Shown one piece after another: positions 7,391 to 13,245 of a DNA stretch of 16,112 bases. Where the stretch lies: the NCBI GenBank assembly GCA_002353635.1, contig DEKA01000037.1, positions 1,208 to 17,319 of the forward strand, in the 5' to 3' direction. This DNA comes from Lachnospiraceae bacterium UBA2734 (GTDB lineage: Bacteria; Bacillota; Clostridia; Lachnospirales; Lachnospiraceae). Position 1 is the first letter of the stretch, and the number at the start of each line of letters is the position of its first letter. The translations under genes and the position numbers were made by a program. Below the pieces are notes generated by a model that saw only the letters and a program-made list of their open reading frames with translations, made no database searches and was not told the DNA's origin.

Positions 7391-7445
7391 AAGCAATCTT
7401 CCCGTCCGACACTCTGACGTATCGAGGTGTGCTGAACGATTACCC
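7391..7445 (-). ncRNA. Conserved structured leader element, argG copy
   Basis: This minus-strand element lies in the argG 5' leader. An outer stem pairs GGGUAAUC (7445-7438) with GAUUGCUU (7398-7391), with three wobble pairs. Inside come GUUCAGCACACCU (7437-7425), a hairpin CGAUAC/GUGUCG (7424-7419 with 7412-7407) whose loop GUCAGA contains UCAG, and GACGGGAA (7406-7399). The same order and nearly the same unpaired bases occur in the plus-strand leader at 7652-7709. There the hairpin stem differs but still pairs. Conserved loops with compensating stems suggest a functional RNA, most likely a cis-regulatory aptamer. The name and ligand are unknown. Confidence 0.6.
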
Positions 7446-7494
7446 TTCTGAAAATAAAGCTGTGTGCGGATGTCTTTTCACATCTGACTTCCAC

Positions 7495-7523
7495 ATCATA
7501 CAATGTGAACGCATATTATGCAA
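7495..7523 (-). promoter_or_regulatory. Predicted argG promoter
   Basis: On the minus strand TTGCAT (7523-7518) and TATGAT (7500-7495) are separated by exactly 17 nt. Transcription should begin near 7488, giving a leader of about 165 nt. The -35 overlaps the palindrome GCATATTATGC (7511-7521), a possible regulator site. Confidence 0.65.
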
Positions 7524-7532
7524 GCTGAAAAA

Positions 7533-7608
7533 TGCATAAAATACAAATTAAAAGCCATATTTTCGCGTATGATATGCATAATATAATGATTATATGCATA
7601 AATATGTA
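7533..7608. promoter_or_regulatory. Cluster of TGCATA motifs, putative ArgR (ARG box) operators
   Basis: TGCATA occurs at 7533-7538, 7575-7580 and 7595-7600. The last two start exactly 20 nt apart, close to the centre spacing of tandem 18-bp ARG boxes. TGCATAAATATGTA (7595-7608) fits the TGnATwwwwATnnA pattern best; the others fit only in one half. Together 7574-7599 form an imperfect palindrome ended by ATGCAT. The cluster overlaps the predicted -10 of the GNAT-argJBD promoter and sits between the two divergent promoters, where an arginine repressor would be expected. No argR gene is in the window. Confidence 0.5.
7560..7587 (+). promoter_or_regulatory. Predicted promoter of the GNAT-argJBD operon
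   Basis: A perfect TATAAT is at 7582-7587 with a weak -35 (TTTTCG, 7560-7565) 16 nt upstream. Transcription would start near 7594, giving a leader of about 155 nt, similar to the argG leader. TATGAT at 7612-7617 is an alternative -10. The weak -35 and the overlapping TGCATA motifs fit a regulated promoter. Confidence 0.5.
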
Positions 7609-7640
7609 ATTTATGATTGCATTTGGGACAAGAGGGCGCT

Positions 7641-7736
7641 ATGATGTTCAAAGGTTTTGTAATTCTGTTCAGCACCCCTCGGATGATCAGTCATCCGGAT
7701 GGAAAGCCTGCTGGCAGCTCCTCAAGGGCGAGGTAA
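7641..7736 (+). CDS. Possible upstream leader ORF (31 codons)
   Basis: A short frame with ATG at 7641 and 7644 runs to TAA at 7734-7736. GAGGG (7632-7636) lies seven bases before the second ATG, a good ribosome-binding site. The last codons are AGG GCG AGG TAA, so two arginine codons precede the stop, and the stop lies 13 nt before the GNAT start, right at its ribosome-binding site. Translation could be coupled to GNAT or act as an arginine sensor. It fully covers the structured element at 7652-7709. The argG copy of that element has no matching ORF, so the conservation is better explained by RNA structure. This ORF may be fortuitous. Confidence 0.3.
   Translation: MMFKGFVILFSTPRMISHPDGKPAGSSSRAR
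7652..7709 (+). ncRNA. Conserved structured leader element, GNAT-argJBD copy
   Basis: The outer stem pairs AGGUUUU (7652-7658) with AAAGCCU (7703-7709), with one G-U pair. Inside are GUAAUUCU, then GUUCAGCACCCCU (7667-7679), a 7-bp hairpin CGGAUGA/UCAUCCG (7680-7686 with 7691-7697) with loop UCAG, and GAUGG (7698-7702). Compared with the argG copy, GUUCAGCACmCCU matches at 12 of 13 positions and CGGAyGGrAAG at 9 of 11. The loop UCAG is kept while the hairpin bases change in pairs. It ends 40 nt before the GNAT start codon. Confidence 0.6.
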
Positions 7737-7749
7737 GAAGGATTCAGTT

Positions 7750-8211
7750 ATGGAAGGAACGGTAGTGATCCGGCCGATGAAGCCGGAAGATTATGACGAG
7801 GTACACAGTCTCTGGATGACAATACAGGGCTTTGGCATCAGAGCCCTCGATGACTCCAGAGAGGATGTGGAGCGCTTCATCAGAAGAAATCCGGACACCT
7901 CCGTTGTCGCGGTGACAGACGGAAAGATTGTGGGTTCGATCCTCTGCGGAAATGACGGCAGGCAGGGGACGCTCTACCACGTCTGTGTTGCAAAGGAGTA
8001 CAGAAGGCTCGGCATCGGTCGCCAGATGGTCGGCAACTGCATGAAGACACTGCGCGATGCGGGCATCAACAAGGTCTCGCTCGTTGCCTTCACCAGCAAC
8101 AGCGGCGGCAACGCCTTCTGGAAGGGAATCGGATGGAAGAAGAGGGAAGACTTCTATTATTATGATTTCATTCTCAATGAGAAGAACATCACACATTTCA
8201 TTGGGGCATAA
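7750..8211 (+). CDS. GNAT-family N-acetyltransferase heading the arginine operon
   Basis: GNAT enzymes move an acetyl group from acetyl-CoA to an amine. ATG 7750 has AAGGA seven bases upstream and gives 153 residues; an in-frame ATG at 7699 lacks a ribosome-binding site and lies inside the leader RNA. The fold begins VVIRPMKPEDYDEV, and the acetyl-CoA pyrophosphate loop is RRLGIGRQ (residues 85-92, motif A). A typical C-terminal NAFWKGIGW block (121-129) follows. As first gene before argJ, argB and argD, it might act as a short-form N-acetylglutamate synthase that primes the acetyl cycle, as known for some short GNAT-only ArgA proteins. That role is inferred from context only; an unrelated amine or protein substrate is possible. 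argJ starts 116 nt downstream. Confidence 0.9.
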   Translation: MEGTVVIRPMKPEDYDEVHSLWMTIQGFGIRALDDSREDVERFIRRNPDTSVVAVTDGKIVGSILCGNDGRQGTLYHVCVAKEYRRLGIGRQMVGNCMKTLRDAGINKVSLVAFTSNSGGNAFWKGIGWKKREDFYYYDFILNEKNITHFIGA

Positions 8212-8218
8212 GTTTAAT

Positions 8219-8288
8219 CCGGCAGGCAATGCGCGAAGCGCGTCTGAATGCCGGCACAGAGGAATTGCGGCGTATTCCGGAGCAATTC
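8219..8288 (+). other. Two hairpins in the GNAT-argJ spacer
   Basis: CCGGCA (8219-8224) pairs with TGCCGG (8249-8254), enclosing GCGC (8231-8234) with GCGC (8238-8241). Then GAATTGC (8262-8268) pairs perfectly with GCAATTC (8282-8288). Neither has a T-run. The 116-nt gap is unusual in an operon whose other junctions are 15 nt or overlapping, so the structure may separate GNAT expression from argJBD by processing or stability. Confidence 0.45.
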
Positions 8289-8327
8289 GGGATGAGATGC
8301 AGGCAGTTGCGATTTAAGGAGTGGATC

Positions 8328-9569
8328 ATGAAAAAAATCAAAGGCGGGGTAACCGCAGCACAGGGATTTGAGGCGGCAGATACGGCAGCAGGGATAAAGT
8401 ATCAGGGGCGCACAGACATGGCGCTGATCTTCTCGAAGGCTCCGTGCACGGCAGCAGGAACATTTACGAGCAATGTCGTGAAGGCGGCACCGGTCATGTG
8501 GGACCGCCATATTGTGCGTGAGACGGACACCAAGGTACATGCGGTGGTCGTCAACTCCGGCATCGCAAACGCCTGCACCGGGAAAGAAGGACTGGACATC
8601 TGCGCCGCAACGGCGGAGGCCGCTTCCGAAGCCCTGAACATCCCGAAGGAGAGCGTCCTCGTCGGTTCAACCGGTGTCATCGGCATGCAGATCCCGGTGG
8701 ATAAAATTGTCGGCGGTGTAAAGGTACTTGCGCAGAAGAAGGCGGGAACGCTGGAGGCCGGAGAAGCCGCATCGAAGGCCATCATGACAACGGATACACA
8801 CAACAAGGAGATCGCACTGCAGATCGGGCTCGGTGGGAAGAGCGTCACAATCGGCGGTATGGCAAAGGGATCCGGCATGATTCACCCCGGCATGTGCACG
8901 ATGCTCGCCTATATCACAACGGATGCAGCGATTGAGAAGGACCTTCTGCAGAAGGCCGTATCCGATGCGGTGGTCGATACTTTCAATATGATTTCTGTGG
9001 ACGGCGATATGTCGACGAACGACACACTCCTTGTGCTGGCGAACGGTCTCGCCGGAAATCCGGAGATCACTTCCGAAGATGCGGATTATCACACCTTTTA
9101 TGAGGCACTCTTTACAGTGTGCAGGACGCTCGCCATGGCGATGGCAGGCGACGGAGAGGGCGCAGACCGCCTGATCGAGTCGGTTGTCGTGCATGCGGAC
9201 ACGAAGGCCAACGCGAGAATTCTGGCAAAGTCCGTGATCCAGTCCAACCTCACGAAGGCCGCTATTTTCGGTAAGGATGCGAACTGGGGCAGGGTGCTGT
9301 GTGCGCTCGGCTATTCAGGGGCGCAGTTTGATCCGGAGCATGTGGACCTGTATTTTGCAGGGAAGGATGCGAATGGCAAAGAACAGAAGATGCTGATCTT
9401 TACAAACGGAAGCGCCGCTGAGTATTCCGAGGAGAAGGCGAAGGAACTCCTCTCCGGGGAGAGCGTGCAGATCATCTCCGATATGCACATGGGTGCGGAG
9501 AGCGCGACGGCCTGGGGATGTGATCTGACATACGATTACGTGAAAATCAATGCGGACTACCGCTCATAA
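8328..9569 (+). CDS. argJ: Glutamate N-acetyltransferase / ornithine acetyltransferase
   Basis: ArgJ transfers acetyl from N-acetylornithine to glutamate, releasing ornithine and regenerating N-acetylglutamate; bifunctional forms also use acetyl-CoA. ATG 8328 has AAGGAG upstream and gives 413 residues, a normal length. ArgJ is made as a precursor that cuts itself before a threonine, which becomes the catalytic N-terminal residue of the beta chain. Here the site is KGSGMIHPGMCTML, with Thr191 the nucleophile. The residue before it is Cys190, where alanine is common. STGVIGM (114-120) is another conserved block. Whether it is mono- or bifunctional cannot be told from the sequence. The upstream GNAT could supply acetylglutamate if it is monofunctional. 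argB follows 15 nt downstream. Confidence 0.97.
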   Translation: MKKIKGGVTAAQGFEAADTAAGIKYQGRTDMALIFSKAPCTAAGTFTSNVVKAAPVMWDRHIVRETDTKVHAVVVNSGIANACTGKEGLDICAATAEAASEALNIPKESVLVGSTGVIGMQIPVDKIVGGVKVLAQKKAGTLEAGEAASKAIMTTDTHNKEIALQIGLGGKSVTIGGMAKGSGMIHPGMCTMLAYITTDAAIEKDLLQKAVSDAVVDTFNMISVDGDMSTNDTLLVLANGLAGNPEITSEDADYHTFYEALFTVCRTLAMAMAGDGEGADRLIESVVVHADTKANARILAKSVIQSNLTKAAIFGKDANWGRVLCALGYSGAQFDPEHVDLYFAGKDANGKEQKMLIFTNGSAAEYSEEKAKELLSGESVQIISDMHMGAESATAWGCDLTYDYVKINADYRS

Positions 9570-9584
9570 TATCAGGGAGAGAAT

Positions 9585-10487
9585 ATGGAAGACTACCAGA
9601 TTGAAGCACAGAAGAAGGCGGAGGTCCTGATCGAGGCGCTGCCTTATATACAGAAGTTCAACCGCAAAATCATTGTGGTCAAATACGGCGGGAGCGCCAT
9701 GGCAAACCCGGAGCTGCAGAAGAACGTCATCAAGGATGTGACGCTCCTGAAGCTCGTCGGCTTCAAACCGATCATCGTCCACGGCGGCGGAAAGGCCATC
9801 TCTTCCTGGGTGAAGAAGACCGGGAAGGAGGCACAGTTCGTGAACGGCCTGCGCGTGACCGATGCAGAGACGATGGAGATTGCGGAGATGGTGCTCGGGC
9901 GCATCAGCAAGCAGCTGGTGACCATGGTGGAGTCCCTCGGCGTAAAGGCCATCAGCCTCTCCGGCAAGGACGGCGCCATGCTCCATGTGAAGAAGAGGCT
10001 CTCCGGCGGACAGGATATCGGCTACGTCGGCGAGGTGACAGGGGTGGACCCGAAGATCCTGCTGGACTGCCTGAACGACGATTATCTGCCGATTGTTGCG
10101 CCGATCGGGCTCAATGAGAATTTCGAGACCTACAACATCAATGCAGATGAGGCGGCCTGCGCGATCGCCAAGGCAGTGAAGGCGGACAAGCTCGTCTATC
10201 TCACGGATGTGGAGGGACTGTACAGGAACTTTGAGGACAAGTCCACTTTTATCTCGAGAATCAGCGTCACAGAGGCGGACAATCTGATCAAAGGCGGCCT
10301 CATCGGCGGCGGCATGCTGCCGAAGCTCTCCAACTGCACAGATGCCGTCCGCGGCGGCGTGAAGAGGGTGCATATCCTCGATGGAAGAAAGCTTCACAGC
10401 ATCCTGCTTGAAATTTTCACGGACAAAGGAAACGGCACGATGTTCTACAGCGACAACGACGCTGAACTGGGACAGGGGGCAGAATAA
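9585..10487 (+). CDS. argB: Acetylglutamate kinase
   Basis: ArgB phosphorylates N-acetylglutamate, the second step of ornithine synthesis. The 300-residue protein is an amino acid kinase-fold enzyme with the Gly-rich phosphate-binding KYGGSAM (33-39), HGGGK (66-70) and a LIKGGLIGGGMLPK block near the C-terminus. An N-terminal segment of about 27 residues precedes the first strand. Such a helix is found in hexameric, arginine-inhibited ArgB enzymes, so feedback by arginine is likely but inferred. ATG 9585 has AGGGAGAG upstream. The stop TAA overlaps the argD start by one base (TAATG), so the two should be translationally coupled. argC, the next pathway enzyme, is not here. Confidence 0.98.
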   Translation: MEDYQIEAQKKAEVLIEALPYIQKFNRKIIVVKYGGSAMANPELQKNVIKDVTLLKLVGFKPIIVHGGGKAISSWVKKTGKEAQFVNGLRVTDAETMEIAEMVLGRISKQLVTMVESLGVKAISLSGKDGAMLHVKKRLSGGQDIGYVGEVTGVDPKILLDCLNDDYLPIVAPIGLNENFETYNINADEAACAIAKAVKADKLVYLTDVEGLYRNFEDKSTFISRISVTEADNLIKGGLIGGGMLPKLSNCTDAVRGGVKRVHILDGRKLHSILLEIFTDKGNGTMFYSDNDAELGQGAE

Positions 10488-11689
10488 TGTCAGAATACAT
10501 GCAGTCTTTGATGAACCAGGCGGAGCAGGATCTTCTGCACACCTACAACCGCTATCCCGTGGTGATCGACCACGGGAAGGGCGTTTACCTCTACGATGTG
10601 GATGGAAAGAAATATCTCGATTTTGTTGCCGGTATCGCCGTCTTTGCGCTGGGGTACGGCAACAGGGAGTACAACGATGCGCTGAAGGCGCAGATCGATA
10701 AGATCATCCACACCTCGAATTATTACTACAATGAGCCGGCGATCCGCGCGGCGCACATGATCAGGGAAGTCTCCGGGATGGACCGCGTCTTCTTCACAAA
10801 CTCGGGCGCCGAGGCCAATGAGGGTGCGCTGAAGGCCGCGATGAAGTATGCATGGCTCAAGGACCATGCAGAGGACCATGAGATCGTCGCCATGGAACAC
10901 TCCTTCCACGGCAGGACGTACGGCGCGCTGGCCGTAACCGGCAATGCGCATTACCGCGATCCTTTCGGTGAGATGCCCTGCCATGCACAGTTCGCGAAAT
11001 TCAATGATCTGGCCTCTGTTGAGGCCTGCATCAATGAGAAAACCTGCGCCGTCATCCTCGAGCCTGTGCAGGGCGAGGGAGGCCTGCAGCCGGCCACAGA
11101 GGAGTTCCTGAAGGGAGTAAGAAAGCTCTGTGACGAGCACCACATCCTTCTTATTTTTGATGAGGTGCAGTGTGGCATGGGCCGCACAGGATATATGTAC
11201 GCATGGCAGCGCTTTGGCGTAAAGCCGGACATCATGACGACTGCAAAGGCGCTCGGCTGCGGCGTGCCGGTCGGGGCATTCCTCATGACGGAGGAAGTCG
11301 CACAGAACAGTCTGAAGGCGGGAGACCACGGCACAACATACGGCGGAAATCCCCTCGCCACGGCTGCCGTCTGCAAAGTTCTTGAATTATACAGGAAGGA
11401 CCATATAATAGAGCATGTGAACGAGGTGGCACCGTATATGTGGGCGAAGCTGGATGAAGTGGCAGCGCATCACAAGTGCATTCTCGAGCACAGAGGAAGC
11501 GGTCTTATGCAGGGACTCGTCTTTGACCGTCCGGTGGGAGATATCATTCTGAAGGCAATGGAGAAGGGACTTATTCTCATCAACGCCGGCAGCAATATTC
11601 TCCGCTTTGTACCGCCTCTTGTCATCACGAAGGACAATGTGGATGAGATGGTCTCCATTCTGGAGCCTGCCATAGAGGAAGTTGAATGA
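10487..11689 (+). CDS. argD: Acetylornithine aminotransferase
   Basis: ArgD is a PLP enzyme that transaminates N-acetylglutamate semialdehyde with glutamate to N-acetylornithine. The 400-residue protein is a class III aminotransferase: NSGAEANE (105-112) binds the cofactor phosphate, FDEVQCGMGRTG carries Asp225 for the PLP ring nitrogen, and TTAKALGCG carries Lys254, the Schiff-base lysine. HSFHGRT (138-144) is the stacking region. The start overlaps the argB stop by one base, with GGGGG upstream as ribosome-binding site. The end overlaps the next gene in ATGA. Related enzymes (succinylornithine, ornithine or 4-aminobutyrate aminotransferases) share these motifs, but the operon context settles on ArgD. 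Confidence 0.97.
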   Translation: MSEYMQSLMNQAEQDLLHTYNRYPVVIDHGKGVYLYDVDGKKYLDFVAGIAVFALGYGNREYNDALKAQIDKIIHTSNYYYNEPAIRAAHMIREVSGMDRVFFTNSGAEANEGALKAAMKYAWLKDHAEDHEIVAMEHSFHGRTYGALAVTGNAHYRDPFGEMPCHAQFAKFNDLASVEACINEKTCAVILEPVQGEGGLQPATEEFLKGVRKLCDEHHILLIFDEVQCGMGRTGYMYAWQRFGVKPDIMTTAKALGCGVPVGAFLMTEEVAQNSLKAGDHGTTYGGNPLATAAVCKVLELYRKDHIIEHVNEVAPYMWAKLDEVAAHHKCILEHRGSGLMQGLVFDRPVGDIILKAMEKGLILINAGSNILRFVPPLVITKDNVDEMVSILEPAIEEVE

Positions 11690-13050
11690 ATTTCAGAAAG
11701 AGGATAGTCTCTGCGCTGGGTGCAGCTGCACTCATCGCCGCTCTGATCAGCCTTTCCATAACGCACACAGGGGATACCGGATCTGCTCCGGGATCCCTTT
11801 TTTCGCGCAGAACAACACTTGAGCTGTGGTACAGCGACACGGCGCTGAACGATTACCTGACGGACGCGGCTGTTGCGTTCAATGAGTCGAACAGCGATTA
11901 CCGTGTGGACCTTCATGCCGTGGAGGATCCCGATTATCTTGATGCCATCAACACGGCATCTGTGAAGAACAAGGATCTTCCGGACATCTATATCATCTCC
12001 AATGATGCGCTCGGGCGCGCCGCGCAGGCGGGGCTGACATCCGTTATTGATGATAAGAAGCATTTCGGGAACGACGATATTTTCCCGAAGGCGGCAAAAA
12101 ATGCGGTGACATATGACGGGCAGTATGTGGCCTATCCTCTGTATTTTGAGTCGGCCGCTTTTCTGTACAATAAAGATTACCTGCAGTCGATGGCGGACAA
12201 CCTGAACGAGAGCCTTGACGATGCCATCCCTTCTACTATGGTCGATGTGATCAATCTCTCCAATGCCTTCGATGCGCCGGAGAACGTGACGGACGTCTTC
12301 AAGTGGGATGTCGGTGATATTTTCTATAACTATTACTTCATCGGCAACTACATCAATGTGGGCGGAGATGCAGGCGATGATCCGAACAATATCCTGATCT
12401 ACAACCAGAATGCGATCCAGTGTCTGAAGGTCTATCAGCAGCTAAAGGATTACTTCGCTATTGACACGGATACGGACGATTACAGCGACGTCATCAATGA
12501 TTTTGCGGACGGGAAGATCGCCTTTACAGTCGCGACAAGCGATGCCGTGAAGACCATCCGGGACAAGGTAGCTTCCGGCGACTGCAAGATCAGCTACGGC
12601 GTATCAAAGCTCCCGGATTTTACGGATGATCTGCTGACAAAGACGATGTCCGAGACGCACTGCCTGGTCGTCAATGGGTACTCGGAGCATCAGGACGGTG
12701 CCAATCAGTTCTGTCAGTTTCTGCTGGATCAGAATATGCAGGATTTCTACGACATGACAGGCAAGGTGTCCGCGCAGGCGGGCATCCACTATTCCGATGA
12801 GCATGTGAACGGCTTCTATGAGTCCTACATCAATTCCGTGCCTATGACAAAGCTCCGTGCTGCCAGCAACTTCTGGATGCTGCTCGAGAATGCCTTCTCC
12901 CTCGTCTGGGAGGGCGACGATCCGAACGAGACGCTGAGAAAGCTCACGGAGCAGATGGTGCTGGAGATTTCAGGAACAGACATCAAGGTGAACAAGATTG
13001 ATGATCCGCCGGCGCTCAATATTGCCTCTGAGCTCTCGGAGAGCGACTGA
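11686..13050 (+). CDS. Extracellular solute-binding protein (family 1-like), orphan
   Basis: This 454-residue protein has a short basic N-terminus and a hydrophobic segment (about 7-26), then an extracellular domain starting TLELWYSD (44-51), the usual first strand of family 1 ABC solute-binding proteins. Typical later features include PDIYIISNDALGRAAQAG and YPLYFESAAFLYNKDY. There is no lipobox cysteine after the hydrophobic segment, so it is not a standard lipoprotein. It is probably membrane-anchored or secreted. The start codon overlaps the argD stop (ATGA), so translation is coupled to argD and expression should follow arginine demand. No permease or ATPase genes follow. The ligand is unknown. 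Family 1 proteins mostly bind sugars, so an arginine-related ligand is not assured. Confidence 0.85.
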   Translation: MNFRKRIVSALGAAALIAALISLSITHTGDTGSAPGSLFSRRTTLELWYSDTALNDYLTDAAVAFNESNSDYRVDLHAVEDPDYLDAINTASVKNKDLPDIYIISNDALGRAAQAGLTSVIDDKKHFGNDDIFPKAAKNAVTYDGQYVAYPLYFESAAFLYNKDYLQSMADNLNESLDDAIPSTMVDVINLSNAFDAPENVTDVFKWDVGDIFYNYYFIGNYINVGGDAGDDPNNILIYNQNAIQCLKVYQQLKDYFAIDTDTDDYSDVINDFADGKIAFTVATSDAVKTIRDKVASGDCKISYGVSKLPDFTDDLLTKTMSETHCLVVNGYSEHQDGANQFCQFLLDQNMQDFYDMTGKVSAQAGIHYSDEHVNGFYESYINSVPMTKLRAASNFWMLLENAFSLVWEGDDPNETLRKLTEQMVLEISGTDIKVNKIDDPPALNIASELSESD

Positions 13051-13131
13051 CGCGGCTGCATTCCGGATGAGGCCGGGCGAGAGCGGACGTCTATACCGCC
13101 AAAGTGAAACTTAACACAGGAAAAACATAAG

Positions 13132-13159
13132 CCGGCACCGGGATTCCCGGTGCCGGTTT
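13132..13159 (+). terminator. Probable terminator of the arg operon
   Basis: CCGGCACCGGG (13132-13142) and CCCGGTGCCGG (13146-13156) form a perfect 11-bp, very GC-rich stem with loop ATT, followed by TTTCGTT. The T-run is short, so termination may be partial. It lies 81 nt after the solute-binding protein stop, and the comEA promoter starts just beyond it. Confidence 0.75.
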
Positions 13160-13161
13160 CG

Positions 13162-13190
13162 TTGAATTGGCCGGGAGAATACGGTAGAAT
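13162..13190 (+). promoter_or_regulatory. Predicted comEA promoter
   Basis: TTGAAT (13162-13167) and TAGAAT (13185-13190) are separated by exactly 17 nt, a good housekeeping sigma factor match. Transcription would begin near 13197, about 49 nt before the comEA start. It begins directly after the arg operon terminator. Confidence 0.7.
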
Positions 13191-13245
13191 GACGGTGTAT
13201 GGCGGGGTCCTTCGGACAGATTACGGGTCTGATAGGGAGTCATAC

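Noticed and set aside
7423..7681. Long-range inverted repeat as ends of a transposable element
   Set aside because: The inverted match is explained by two similar leaders read in opposite directions. There is no transposase, no target duplication, and the space between holds promoters.
7667..7705. Shared leader peptide (FSTPR ... DGK can be read in both copies)
   Set aside because: The argG copy has a stop just upstream and no start codon in that frame, and the copies differ in length just before the shared segment. RNA structure explains the conservation better.
7325..7749. T-box leader before the arginine genes
   Set aside because: No T-box consensus (UGGnACCGCG-like) or specifier stem, and no terminator/antiterminator pair with a T-run.
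9564..10397. Minus-strand open frame antisense to argB, and similar ones opposite argD, comEA, the regulator and the HAD gene
   Set aside because: All coincide with well-supported genes and show no motifs or start signals of their own.
11844..11857. 14-nt identity (GCTGAACGATTACC) between the solute-binding protein gene and the antisense of the argG leader
   Set aside because: The stretch codes for ordinary residues in the binding protein and is short enough to arise by chance. Antisense control by the argG leader is not supported.
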